Assembly (NCBI RefSeq): GCF_004799685.1
Contig: NZ_CP031311.1
Span: 1,550,001-1,614,000, forward strand
Origin: Halobellus limi
GTDB lineage: Archaea; Halobacteriota; Halobacteria; Halobacteriales; Haloferacaceae
Reading direction: 5' to 3'
Length of the DNA stretch: 64,000 nucleotides
Position numbers and translations under genes: made by a program. The notes below the pieces were generated by a model. It was not told where the DNA came from. It ran no database searches and worked only from the letters and a program-made list of their open reading frames with translations. Of this stretch, positions 1 through 8,212 are shown piece by piece. Each line of letters opens with the position of its first letter. The stretch's first letter is position 1.

Positions 1-1
1 G

Positions 2-439
2 ATCGAGACCCACACGCTCGGATTCCTCGAATCGAACATGTCCCAGATCGTCAGCGTCGCCTGTCAGGGCGTCCCCGAAAAGTACCCCGATCTGGACATC
101 GTCTTTATGGAGTCGGGCGTCACCTACATCCCCGGCCTCGTCAGCCGCCTCGACGAGGAGTACCTCAAACGCCCCGAGGAAGCGCCGCTACTGGACACCC
201 GCCCCAGCGAGTACATCACGGACTTCTACTTCGGCACCCAGCCGCTGGAGATCTCCGCCCGCAACGACCTGCTGGAACTCTGCTTCGATATGGTCGGCAC
301 CGACCGACTCCTGTACGCCTCCGATTACCCCCACTGGGACTTCGACAGCCCCTCGATCATCAACGACCTCCCGATGCTCGACGACGACGACAGGAGAGCG
401 ATACTCGCCGGCAACGCGATGGAGGTGTTCGGCGTATGA
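2..439 (+). CDS. Amidohydrolase family 2 protein, C-terminal part (cut by window start)
   Basis: The frame is open from base 2, so the gene begins upstream of the window and only about 145 C-terminal residues are seen. The part shown has the end of a TIM-barrel metal-dependent hydrolase of the amidohydrolase_2 type: a YASDYPHWD motif, whose Asp is the usual late metal or catalytic residue, followed by the helical tail ending in NAMEVFG that is common in this family. Members hydrolyse or decarboxylate cyclic and aromatic acids; the substrate cannot be told here. The stop overlaps the ATG of the next gene (ATGA), so it is translationally coupled to a Rieske ferredoxin. Confidence 0.85.
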   Translation: METHTLGFLESNMSQIVSVACQGVPEKYPDLDIVFMESGVTYIPGLVSRLDEEYLKRPEEAPLLDTRPSEYITDFYFGTQPLEISARNDLLELCFDMVGTDRLLYASDYPHWDFDSPSIINDLPMLDDDDRRAILAGNAMEVFGV

Positions 440-813
440 GCGCCGACGGACTCGTCGAGGTCGGCCCGGCCGAGGAGTTCGACGACGGCGACCACGCGCT
501 CGTCGAAGTCGGCCGCGCGGAGGTGGGCGTGATCAAGGCCGAGGGCGAGTTCTACGCCCTGCGGAACCAGTGCCCGCACGACGGCGGCCCGGTCTGCAAG
601 GGGAACGTCCAGCGCGAACTCGTCGGCGAGTTCACCGGGACGGGCGAGCGCATCGACCAGCACTACAGCGACAACTGCATCGTCTCCTGTCCGTGGCACG
701 GGTGGTCCTTCGAGTTGGAGACGGGCAAACACATCGGGGACGACCGGATCAGGGTCCCCACCTACGACGTCGTCGTCGAGGACGGCGTCGTCTACGTCGA
801 CGGCGGCGACTAG
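436..813 (+). CDS. Rieske-type [2Fe-2S] ferredoxin
   Basis: A 125-residue soluble protein with both halves of a Rieske cluster site: CPH at residues 46-48 and CPWH at 85-88. It would carry electrons to or from a partner enzyme in the cytoplasm. The start is fixed by the ATGA overlap with the amidohydrolase gene, which suggests that the two act together, perhaps in ring or carboxylate metabolism. One oddity is that 36 residues separate the two halves, against about 15-17 in ordinary Rieske ferredoxins. The insertion is polar and carries two extra cysteines (54 and 81). No membrane segment or signal peptide is seen. Confidence 0.88.
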   Translation: MSADGLVEVGPAEEFDDGDHALVEVGRAEVGVIKAEGEFYALRNQCPHDGGPVCKGNVQRELVGEFTGTGERIDQHYSDNCIVSCPWHGWSFELETGKHIGDDRIRVPTYDVVVEDGVVYVDGGD

Positions 814-880
814 TCGATCGATCGGTCCGAAGTGCCGCCTCCGGGACAATCTACTTGTGTTCGAGCGGTGAGCTACCGGT

Positions 881-1891
881 ATGCACGTCGCGATCATCGG
901 CGGCGCGAGCACCATCGGTTCGACCGTCGCCTACACGCTCGCCGGACTGGCACCGACCGTCGACGTCTCGCTCGTCGACATCAACGAGGGCGCCGCGTGG
1001 GCGCACGGAAAAGACATCTCACACGCGAGTTATCACTTCTCGAACGCGCCAGGCGCGTCGCTCGCCGGCGACGACGTCGGAACGGTCCGGGCCGCGACGC
1101 CCGACGAACTGGCGGAACTGGCGCCGGACCTGCTCGTGTTCAACGCGGCGGCACCGCAACCGGAGGACGCGACGGGCCGCGGCGCGCGCGAGGCCGAACT
1201 CGATCGGAACCTCTCGATCGTCGCGGACGTCGCCGAGGAGCTCCGCCCGCTGGATCCGACGCCGCTTCTGGTCGTGACGAACCCGATCGACCGACTCGTC
1301 TATCAGTTCTACTCGCTCCTGGAGTGGCCGCGGCGCTGCTTCCTCGGGTACTCGCTCTCGGAGAGCGCCCGCGTCGCCGACGCCGTCGGCTCGGAACTTG
1401 GGGTGCACCCCAACGAGGTCTACTGTCCGATGATGGGCGAACACGGCGAGAACGTCGTCCCGATCCTCTCGCGGGCGCGGGCGGGCGGCGAACCGGTCGC
1501 CGGCGACGACCTCGACCGCGAGGCGATACGGGAGTACGTCCTCGACATCCCGTTCGACATCGCGAAGGAGCGCGGCGTCAACGAGACGTCGCGGTGGGTG
1601 ACGAGCGCGGGCGTCACGCGCGTGATCCGCTCGATCGCGGCCGGATCGGAGCCGGACGGCGAGGACCCCCATGGCCGTCTCGGAGAGCCGTTCTGTCTCT
1701 CGACGCCGCTCGACGGCGAGTACGGCTTCGCGGATCTCGCACTCAGCGTTCCGGTCGACCTCGACGAGGGCGGCGTCGCCGCGATTCACGAGTGGGACCT
1801 TCCCGACGTCGAGGCCGACGAACTCGCGACGGCGGCCGACGCGGTCCGGGCGGACCTGGCTCGGATCGGCGCGAAGGGATACGACGGCTGA
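881..1891 (+). CDS. Malate/lactate dehydrogenase-like NAD-dependent oxidoreductase
   Basis: A 336-residue protein of the LDH/MDH superfamily. It has an N-terminal Rossmann nucleotide-binding loop (IIGGASTIG), the conserved VVTNPID strand and the catalytic-histidine motif MMGEHGENV. Family members interconvert 2-hydroxy and 2-oxo acids with NAD(P). The sequence is well removed from typical haloarchaeal malate dehydrogenase: the usual LDSARFR substrate-binding segment reads SESARVADA, and no clear RQPG-type mobile-loop arginine motif is visible. The substrate is therefore open. The start follows a short spacer after the Rieske gene. The acidic composition is normal for the organism. Confidence 0.8.
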   Translation: MHVAIIGGASTIGSTVAYTLAGLAPTVDVSLVDINEGAAWAHGKDISHASYHFSNAPGASLAGDDVGTVRAATPDELAELAPDLLVFNAAAPQPEDATGRGAREAELDRNLSIVADVAEELRPLDPTPLLVVTNPIDRLVYQFYSLLEWPRRCFLGYSLSESARVADAVGSELGVHPNEVYCPMMGEHGENVVPILSRARAGGEPVAGDDLDREAIREYVLDIPFDIAKERGVNETSRWVTSAGVTRVIRSIAAGSEPDGEDPHGRLGEPFCLSTPLDGEYGFADLALSVPVDLDEGGVAAIHEWDLPDVEADELATAADAVRADLARIGAKGYDG

Positions 1892-2107
1892 GTCCGTCAC
1901 GTCCGTCGAACCCGTCCGTACCGCATAACGGGACGGAAACGAGAGCGGGCAGCGGGACGGGAGGGTGATCGACTGCGCGTATCGTCGTCGTCGATCGGGT
2001 GTCCGTGGTCGCTCGTCGGCGGCGGCCGCGGGGCCGAGCGTCGACCCGGGAGGGCCGGTGGGCTGATACTGTCGGCTGTAAATCCGCGGAGAATCCCGCG
2101 AGCCCGT

Positions 2108-3136
2108 TCAGTTCGACGGGACGTACTCGTTCGTCGCGTACTCGCCGACGTCGAAGCTCTCTTCGACGAACCCGAGTTCGACGAGTTCGTCGATGGCGAA
2201 CTGGAGGCGGTCGATGTCGATCGTGATGTCCTGACGGTAGTAGTCGTTGTTCGTGAGGAAGAAGCCGTCGACGACCTGTTCGGGGAGTTCGAAGTGCTCC
2301 GCGGCCAGGGAGACGACCTCGCTGCGGTTGTCGTAACAGTACTCGACGAGTTCGTCGAGGTCCTCCCCGAACGCGGCGATGGCGTCGCCGTTCTCGTCGA
2401 GGGAGTTGTTCGACGCGACGGTGTACGCGAAGGGGTACGCCTCGTCCCAGAGGTCCTGGCTCTTGTACACCTCGGTGAAGCCCTCCGCCCGCGCCGCGAC
2501 GGCGAACAGCGCGGGGAAGATCCCGGCGTCGATCCGGCCGTCGTTGATCGCGGAGACGAACGTCGGGAACGGCAGTTCGACGATCTCGGCGTCGGTGCCG
2601 AACTCGAGGTCGGCCTGCCGGATCCCCTTTTCGAGGACGGCGTGCGTGCCGGTCCCCTGCGCGTTCACGCCGACGTTTGCGCCCTCCAGATCGGCGATTT
2701 CGGTGATGTCCGAGTCGGGACCGGAGAAGATGGTGAACCCGTACCACTCCGGATGGGCGTCCCAGAAGTCGGTCGCGATCATCGAGATGTTGCCCGGGAC
2801 CGCCTCCTGGCGGACCGCAGAGGCGTAGCTCACGGTGGTGAGAAGCGCCATATCTACCTCTCCGGCGGCCATCGCGTTGAGCGAGTCGGGCGTGCTCTCG
2901 TTTCGCGACACGCTGAGTTCGTACTCCGAGCCCAGATTCGAGACCTGGTCCTGTAGCTCCTCGATCGCGAACAGCGACCCGAAGTTCTCGACGGGAACCG
3001 TAAAGGCGAGTCCGAGTTCAGGCGTCCCGCCACCGGTGATACTGGAACAACCCGCGAGCCCCGTCAGTCCGATCGTACTGGCCGCCGCACCCGTCTTCAA
3101 AAACGATCGACGCCGAATGCTGTCGAATGACATCAT
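2108..3136 (-). CDS. Tat-exported lipoprotein, ABC/TRAP-type substrate-binding protein
   Basis: A 342-residue protein. The N-terminus has a twin-arginine region (RRRSFLKTG), a hydrophobic stretch and a lipobox (GLAGC, Cys about residue 29), so it is probably exported folded and lipid-anchored outside the membrane. The body resembles the NMT1/SsuA/TAXI class of periplasmic-binding-like proteins: two alpha/beta lobes, with segments such as DLEGANVGVN and an interlobe region ending near DAGIFPALF. No permease or ATPase lies beside it, so the ligand is unknown. Two adjacent ATGs (3136 and 3133) are possible starts. A strong TATA element sits 22-31 bases upstream, which implies leaderless translation. 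Confidence 0.75.
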   Translation of the reverse strand: MMSFDSIRRRSFLKTGAAASTIGLTGLAGCSSITGGGTPELGLAFTVPVENFGSLFAIEELQDQVSNLGSEYELSVSRNESTPDSLNAMAAGEVDMALLTTVSYASAVRQEAVPGNISMIATDFWDAHPEWYGFTIFSGPDSDITEIADLEGANVGVNAQGTGTHAVLEKGIRQADLEFGTDAEIVELPFPTFVSAINDGRIDAGIFPALFAVAARAEGFTEVYKSQDLWDEAYPFAYTVASNNSLDENGDAIAAFGEDLDELVEYCYDNRSEVVSLAAEHFELPEQVVDGFFLTNNDYYRQDITIDIDRLQFAIDELVELGFVEESFDVGEYATNEYVPSN

Positions 3137-3157
3137 CGAATAGGATAGATGTGGTGG

Positions 3158-3167
3158 TATATAAAAT
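3158..3167 (-). promoter_or_regulatory. TATA box of the substrate-binding lipoprotein gene
   Basis: On the minus strand the sequence reads attttatata, 22-31 bases before the start codon at 3136. This is the normal position for a leaderless haloarchaeal transcript. Confidence 0.65.
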
Positions 3168-3251
3168 CACCTGTCCATCGACATTTCGGTGCCGTCGTCG
3201 ACGCCCGTATCGAGTCGGCGACCGCAACCCGTTCCCCGTCGTCTGCCGATC

Positions 3252-3419
3252 GGTCGCCGGTCACCACGGTTGCAGGGGCGGTCGCCGGTCACCACGGTTG
3301 CAGGGGCGGTCGCCGGCCGTCACGGTTGCGGAGTCGGTCTCTGGCCTCCGAGGTTGCTGAGTCGGTCACCCGGCACCACGGCTGCGAGGTCAGTCGCCGG
3401 ACATCACGGTGACGACCGG
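3252..3419. repeat. Six 28-bp tandem units overlapping the 3' end of the UspA gene
   Basis: Units lie at 3252-3279, 3280-3307, 3308-3335, 3336-3363, 3364-3391 and 3392-3419. The first two are identical and the rest are progressively diverged, keeping a core like ggtcgccggtcaccacggtt. The unit at 3392-3419 is coding: it holds the last residues (VVTVMSGD) of the minus-strand UspA gene, and its neighbour holds most of the stop codon. The non-coding units therefore look like serial duplications of the gene end. There are no unique spacers, so this is not a CRISPR array. Confidence 0.85.
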
Positions 3420-3896
3420 TAGATCCGCGGTGAGCAGGATGGACTGCGTCTTGCTCCCGAAGAGCGCCTTCCCGGTGGGCGAGCGCTTCCGGCCGCCGAT
3501 GACCAGATACTGGGCGTCACGGCGGTCTGCCTCCGAGAGGATCTCTTCGACGGGTTCGCCGACGCGACCCTTGAGAATCGTCTCCTCGGGTTCGTCGAGC
3601 GTCTCCTGGACCACGTCGCGCGCGACGCCTGTCGCGTGCCGCTCTCCGTCCTCGACGGTGTACTCCTCGCCGGAGCCCTGCTGGTGCGCCCGGCCTTCCG
3701 CACTCCCGTAGGACGCCGGCGTCGTGACGGATCGACCCGACGACCCGCTCGCGGCCGAGCGGAACTTCTCGAACACGTCCTGCGGCATCACGTGCAGGAC
3801 GACGTGATCGACGTCGAAGGCAGCCGCCAGTTCTGCGCCCCGCGCTACGGCGTCGCTCGGGACCGTCTCCCCGTCGACCGCTGTCAGTATCGTCAT
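3390..3896 (-). CDS. Universal stress protein UspA family
   Basis: A 168-residue single-domain UspA protein. It starts with the typical MTILTAVDGE strand and has the HVVLHVMP strand near residue 35. The C-terminal nucleotide loop reads GGRKRSPTGKALFGS, which matches the family G-x2-G-x9-G-S pattern except that the second Gly is Lys, a form I recall from haloarchaeal members. A hydrophilic insert (about residues 48-88) lengthens it over the usual 140-150. Such proteins bind ATP or other nucleotides and modulate stress responses. A TATA element on the minus strand at 3919-3926 suggests a leaderless transcript. Its 3' end is tandemly duplicated. Confidence 0.88.
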   Translation of the reverse strand: MTILTAVDGETVPSDAVARGAELAAAFDVDHVVLHVMPQDVFEKFRSAASGSSGRSVTTPASYGSAEGRAHQQGSGEEYTVEDGERHATGVARDVVQETLDEPEETILKGRVGEPVEEILSEADRRDAQYLVIGGRKRSPTGKALFGSKTQSILLTADLPVVTVMSGD

Positions 3897-3918
3897 AGGC
3901 GATACTCCAACCGATGGC

Positions 3919-3926
3919 TAATAAAT
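3919..3926 (-). promoter_or_regulatory. TATA box of the UspA gene
   Basis: The minus-strand sequence atttatta lies 23-30 bases before the start codon at 3896. Confidence 0.55.
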
Positions 3927-4050
3927 CGTGGTGGCAGTTGTCGACGTCGTGGTCGGATCGAAGGGGGAATCGCGTCCGGGGCAGAGTGGAGGTTTGCCTC
4001 CGGTACGGAACGGCCTCCGAGATGCACCGAGGAGTCGCGTTCGACCCGCG

Positions 4051-4060
4051 ATTTTATTAC
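4051..4060 (+). promoter_or_regulatory. TATA box of the 2-oxoacid dehydrogenase operon
   Basis: The sequence attttattac lies about 28-37 bases before the ATG at 4088. This predicts a leaderless or very short-leader mRNA and supports that start over in-frame upstream codons. Confidence 0.6.
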
Positions 4061-4087
4061 CGGGCCCGCGCAAGAACGCGTCGTCGA

Positions 4088-5257
4088 ATGAGCGATAGAG
4101 AGTCAGACATACGAGTACCGCCGGCTACGGGCGACGACGGCGGTGGCGAGGTGCGGTACCTCTCGCAGTCGGACCTGTCGGTACCCACCCACCAGATCGT
4201 CGCCCCGGACGGATCGTACGACGCGGAGGCGATCCCGGACCTCGACGACGGGGAGCTTCTGGACCTGTATCGGTGGATGGTGACCGACCGGGTGTTCTCC
4301 CGGCGGATGGTGAACATCCAGCGGCGGGGCGAACTCGGCACGTTCGGATCCACCCGCGGTCAGGAGGCGAGCATCATCGGGAGCGCGTTCACGCTCCGGC
4401 CCGAGGACTGGTTGTACGTCGGCCGCGCGTGGACGCCGATGTTTATGCGCGGCGCGTCGATGACGGACATGATCCTGTTCTGGCGGGGGATCGAAGAGGG
4501 ACAGGAGGCCTTCGCGAAGCACAACTCCCAGATCGCGATCTCGATCGGATCGCACCTCCCGCTCGTGGCGGGCATCGCCTGGGGGATGCACCTGGACGAC
4601 GCCGACGCCGTCGCGACCGCGTACCTCGGCGACGGCGCGACGAGCACCGGCGCGGCCCACGAGGGGATCAACCTCGCGGGCTCGCTCGGCCTGCCGGCGC
4701 TCTTCTTCTGTCAGAACAACGGGTACGCCATCTCGATGCCGTACGGGAAACAGAGCGGCGCGAACACGATCGCCCAGAAGGCGCTGGCCTACGGCATCGA
4801 CGCGATCCGGGTCGACGGCCAGGACGTCCTCGCCGTCTACGACGCCGTCCAGTCCGCGCGCGAACGCGTGAAGGACGGCGAACCGGTGTTCGTCGAGTCG
4901 GTCACGTACCGTCTCGACGCGCACACGACGAGCGACGACCCCACCCGCTACCGGGAGGACGAAGAGGTCGAACACTGGGAGGCCCACGACCCGATCGAGC
5001 GCTACCGGGAGTTCCTGAAGTCGGAGGGCCTGTGGTCCGAGATCGATCACGACGCGATCGTCGAGGAGATCGACGCCGAGTTCGACGAGGCGCTCGCGGC
5101 CGCCAACGAGATGGAAGAGCGGGCCGTCTCGGAGATGTTCGCGCACCTCTACGACGAACTGCCGCCGGAACTCGCCCGCCAACTGGCGGAGTTCGAAGAG
5201 CTCCTCGAACGGCGCCCCGAGATGTACGACTACATCGAACAGCGACCGAAGGGATGA
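4088..5257 (+). CDS. pdhA: 2-oxoacid dehydrogenase E1 component, alpha subunit
   Basis: A 389-residue thiamin-diphosphate-dependent subunit. The ThDP/Mg motif runs from GDGATSTGAAHEG to FCQNNGYA, and the conserved TRGQEAS and SIGSHLPL segments of E1 alpha are present. With E1 beta it decarboxylates a 2-oxoacid and passes the acyl group to lipoyl-E2. The frame is open to 3914, but the ATG at 4088 fits the TATA box and the family N-terminus. The stop overlaps the E1 beta start (ATGA), giving a fixed 1:1 pair. Haloarchaea oxidise pyruvate and 2-oxoglutarate mainly through ferredoxin oxidoreductases, so the physiological substrate (pyruvate, a branched-chain acid or another) cannot be read from the sequence. 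Confidence 0.92.
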   Translation: MSDRESDIRVPPATGDDGGGEVRYLSQSDLSVPTHQIVAPDGSYDAEAIPDLDDGELLDLYRWMVTDRVFSRRMVNIQRRGELGTFGSTRGQEASIIGSAFTLRPEDWLYVGRAWTPMFMRGASMTDMILFWRGIEEGQEAFAKHNSQIAISIGSHLPLVAGIAWGMHLDDADAVATAYLGDGATSTGAAHEGINLAGSLGLPALFFCQNNGYAISMPYGKQSGANTIAQKALAYGIDAIRVDGQDVLAVYDAVQSARERVKDGEPVFVESVTYRLDAHTTSDDPTRYREDEEVEHWEAHDPIERYREFLKSEGLWSEIDHDAIVEEIDAEFDEALAAANEMEERAVSEMFAHLYDELPPELARQLAEFEELLERRPEMYDYIEQRPKG

Positions 5258-6225
5258 CTATGCAGGCAACCATCGTACAGGCGGTCAACGACGCACTGCA
5301 CACCGAGATGGAGCGCGACGACCGGGTCGTCGTCTTCGGCGAGGACGTCGCCGAGAGCGGCGGGGTCTTCCGCGCCACCGACGAACTCCTCGAGGAGTTC
5401 GGGAGCAAGCGCGTGGTCGACACGCCGCTGTCGGAGATCGCGATCGTCGGCGGCGCGGCCGGGATGGCGATGTACGGCTACCGGCCGGTCGCGGAGATCC
5501 AGTTCTCGGGCTTCCTCCCGCCGGCGTTCGACCAGCTCGTCACGAACGCGAGCCGGATCCGCTGGCGCACCCGCGGCGAACTGAGCGCGCCGATGGTCGT
5601 CCGGATGCCCTACGGCGCGGGCGTCCGGGCGCTGGAACACCACTCCGAGAGCTTAGAGGGCGCGTACGGGCACATCCCCGGCCTCCAGGTCGTCGTCCCG
5701 AGCACGCCCGCGGACACGAAGGGACTGCTCACCGCGGCGATCCGCGATCCCGACCCGGTGCTGTTTATGGAACCGAAGCGGATCTACCGCTCCATCAGGG
5801 AAGAGATCCCCGAGGGAGAACACGAAGTCCCGATCGGCGAGGCCGCGATCCGAAGCGAGGGCGAGGACGTCACGGTCGTCGCGTGGGGGGCGATGATGCC
5901 GCCGACGCTGGAGGCGGTCGAGCACGGGAGCGTCGACGCCGAGGTGATCGACCTCCGCTCGATCTCGCCGATGGACACCGAGACGGTCGTCGAGTCGGTG
6001 AAGAAGACCGGTCGCTGCGTCGTCGTCCACGAGGGACCGCGGACGCTCGGGGTCGGCAGCGAGATCGTCGCCCGCATCAACGACGAGGCGCTGATGTACC
6101 TCGAATCCCCGGTCGAGCGCGTCACTGGCTTCGACACGCCGGTTCCGCTGCTGTCGATGGAGGACTTCTACTTCCCGCACCCGCCGCGGATCCTCGACGG
6201 TATCGAGGCGGCGCTCTCGGACTGA
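5254..6225 (+). CDS. pdhB: 2-oxoacid dehydrogenase E1 component, beta subunit
   Basis: A 323-residue transketolase-like beta subunit. It shows the GEDVAESGGVF N-terminal motif, DTPLSEIAIVG, the RMPYGAGVRALEHHSES region with the catalytic-loop histidines, and the C-terminal transketolase domain (DLRSISPMD). The ATG overlaps the E1 alpha stop; a second in-frame ATG two codons later is an alternative. It forms the alpha2beta2 E1 enzyme of the complex. The E2 gene follows after about 90 bases. Confidence 0.92.
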   Translation: MTMQATIVQAVNDALHTEMERDDRVVVFGEDVAESGGVFRATDELLEEFGSKRVVDTPLSEIAIVGGAAGMAMYGYRPVAEIQFSGFLPPAFDQLVTNASRIRWRTRGELSAPMVVRMPYGAGVRALEHHSESLEGAYGHIPGLQVVVPSTPADTKGLLTAAIRDPDPVLFMEPKRIYRSIREEIPEGEHEVPIGEAAIRSEGEDVTVVAWGAMMPPTLEAVEHGSVDAEVIDLRSISPMDTETVVESVKKTGRCVVVHEGPRTLGVGSEIVARINDEALMYLESPVERVTGFDTPVPLLSMEDFYFPHPPRILDGIEAALSD

Positions 6226-6314
6226 TTCGACCTCCGTTTCCCGGCTGTTTCCGACGTCCGCGACGCAGCGGCGCGCAGGGAAATACTGAAATGGTCGTGC
6301 CCCGACCGACTGGT

Positions 6315-8075
6315 ATGGTAGAACGAACCTTCGAGTTGCCGGACCTCGGCGAGGGGATCGCCGAGGGGGAACTCGTCTCGTGGCTCGTCGAGGAGGGGGA
6401 GTCGGTCGTCGAGGATCAGGTCATCGCCGAGGTCGAGACCGACAAGGCGCTCGTCGAGATTCCGAGCCCACAGGAGGGGACGATCGCGCGACTGCACTAC
6501 GACGAGGGGGAGATCGTTCCGGTCGACGCGGTCTTCGTGACGTTCGACGTCGCCGGCGGAGAGGACGACGCCGCCGAGGCAGCGGCGGACGCCGAAGAGG
6601 GATCTCTGGAGTCGGCCGCGACGTCCGACGCCGCACCTGCGGACGCCGAGCGCGACGAGGCAGCGGAGACCGAGGACGAGGCGGAGACGGCGGCATCGGC
6701 CGACGCCGAGGAGGGCGAATCCGTCGACGCCCCCGTTCCCTCGGGACGCGTGTTCGCCGCGCCGAGCACACGTTCGCTCGCCAGGGAACTCGGCGTCGAC
6801 CTCGCCGCCGTCGAGGGTTCGGGACCGGGCGGTCGCGTGACCGGGGCCGACGTCAGAGCCCACGCCGGTGACGGACCGTCCGCCGTCCCGGAAGACGGGA
6901 CCGCTGCTGCCGCTGCGACGACGGGGACGACCGCCGACGGGACCGAAGCAGCCGCCAGCGCCGCGTCGGCGTCAGCCGGCGCGTCGGACGCGCCAGCTCC
7001 GGAGACCGAGGACCGCGGGGTTGAGTCCGCGGCTGCGGCGGCCGTAGCCGGGAGCACCGCCGACCGCGATCGCACGCTCGCGATGCCGGCGACGCGACGA
7101 CTCGCCGGGGAACTCGGCGTCGACCTCGATTCGGTGCCCGCGAGCGAGGAACGCGAGGGGGAGCCGTTCGTGACGCCCGAGGACGTCCGGCGGTTCGCGG
7201 CCGGCGGCTCGGCGGATGCGGCCGCGGCGTCGCCCGAGAGGACGGCTGGATCGGAGGCGTCGACCGTCTCCGCCGGCGAGGCCGACGGAGCTGTCGGGGC
7301 GGACGCGGTCGGCGACAGCGGGGCGCAGAGCGCCTCGGGCGGCCGGACGGAGTCCGGCGACGCCGACGCCGAAGCGCGCTCCGGCGAGCGCGTCCCCTAC
7401 CGCGGCGTCCGTCGGACGATCGGCGAGCAGATGGCCGAGTCGAAGTACACCGCCCCGCACGTCTCTCACCACGACGAGTTCGACGCGACCGAACTCGTCG
7501 AGTTGCGGAAGGAACTCGCCGCGATCGCCGAGGACGACGGCGTGAAGCTCACGTACCTGCCGCTCGTCGTGAAAGCGGTCACGACGGCGTTGCAGGAGTA
7601 CCCCTACCTCAACTCCAGTCTCGACGAGGAGAACGAGGAGATAATCCTCCACGACGAGTACAACGTCGGGATCGCGGTCTCGACCGACGCGGGACTGATG
7701 GTCCCGGTGATCGAAGACGCCGACGAGAAGGGGCTCAAGCAGTTGGCAGAGGAGATTCGTGACCTCGCCGAGCGCGCCCGAAACCGCAAGATCAAGCCCG
7801 AGGAGATGCGGGGCGGGACGTTCACGATCACGAACATCGGCGTGATCGGCGGCGAGTTCTCCTCTCCGATCATCAACCACCCCGAGGCGGCCATCTTCGC
7901 GATGGGGCCGATCAAGGAGCGCCCGTGGGTCGTCGACGGCGACGTCGTCGCCCGCGAGACGATGCGCTTCTCGATGTCGGTCGATCACCGGCTGGTCGAC
8001 GGCGCCGACGCCGCCCAGTTCTCCAACCGCGTGAAGGAACTGCTCGTCGACCCGACGCGGCTGCTGCTGGAGTGA
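6315..8075 (+). CDS. pdhC: Dihydrolipoamide acyltransferase E2 with one lipoyl and two subunit-binding domains
   Basis: A 586-residue E2. It has an N-terminal lipoyl domain (residues 1-80; lipoyl Lys 44 in ETDKALVEI), an Ala/Glu/Asp-rich linker, a peripheral-subunit-binding domain at about 145-185 (APSTRSLARELGVDL, GRVTGADV), a second Ala-rich linker and a second such domain at about 253-296 (MPATRRLAGELGVDL). The catalytic domain follows from about 359 and has the DHRLVDGADAA motif (catalytic His 558, Asp 562). It transfers the acyl group from lipoamide to CoA. Most E2 proteins have a single binding domain. The chosen ATG gives the standard MVERTFELPDLGEG start. The region around its stop codon is duplicated once downstream. 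Confidence 0.92.
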   Translation: MVERTFELPDLGEGIAEGELVSWLVEEGESVVEDQVIAEVETDKALVEIPSPQEGTIARLHYDEGEIVPVDAVFVTFDVAGGEDDAAEAAADAEEGSLESAATSDAAPADAERDEAAETEDEAETAASADAEEGESVDAPVPSGRVFAAPSTRSLARELGVDLAAVEGSGPGGRVTGADVRAHAGDGPSAVPEDGTAAAAATTGTTADGTEAAASAASASAGASDAPAPETEDRGVESAAAAAVAGSTADRDRTLAMPATRRLAGELGVDLDSVPASEEREGEPFVTPEDVRRFAAGGSADAAAASPERTAGSEASTVSAGEADGAVGADAVGDSGAQSASGGRTESGDADAEARSGERVPYRGVRRTIGEQMAESKYTAPHVSHHDEFDATELVELRKELAAIAEDDGVKLTYLPLVVKAVTTALQEYPYLNSSLDEENEEIILHDEYNVGIAVSTDAGLMVPVIEDADEKGLKQLAEEIRDLAERARNRKIKPEEMRGGTFTITNIGVIGGEFSSPIINHPEAAIFAMGPIKERPWVVDGDVVARETMRFSMSVDHRLVDGADAAQFSNRVKELLVDPTRLLLE

Positions 8076-8102
8076 GCGTGCGGCTGTTCCTGGCGTGAGC
8101 GC
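8057..8102. repeat. Two 23-bp tandem units spanning the E2 stop codon
   Basis: Units 8057-8079 and 8080-8102 match at about 18 of 23 positions and share gcggctg at the start and tgagcg near the end. The first contains the real TGA (8073-8075). The second is a diverged copy that carries another TGA. Confidence 0.7.
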
Positions 8103-8212
8103 GCAGCCGCACTCGGGGTGGGCGCCGTCGGACGCCGCCCGCGATCGGCGGTCCCGACTCGAAAGCGCCCCGGACGGGTGTCTTTTTGACCCGGGAGCGA
8201 GTGGGTTGCCGT

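Noticed and set aside
3252-3419. 28-bp repeats resembling CRISPR repeats
   Set aside because: The units are directly adjacent with no spacers, are diverged, and overlap a coding 3' end. There are no cas genes nearby.
3914-4087. N-terminal extension of E1 alpha
   Set aside because: The extension is Arg-rich, overlaps the promoter region including the TATA box at 4051-4060, and is not part of the family.
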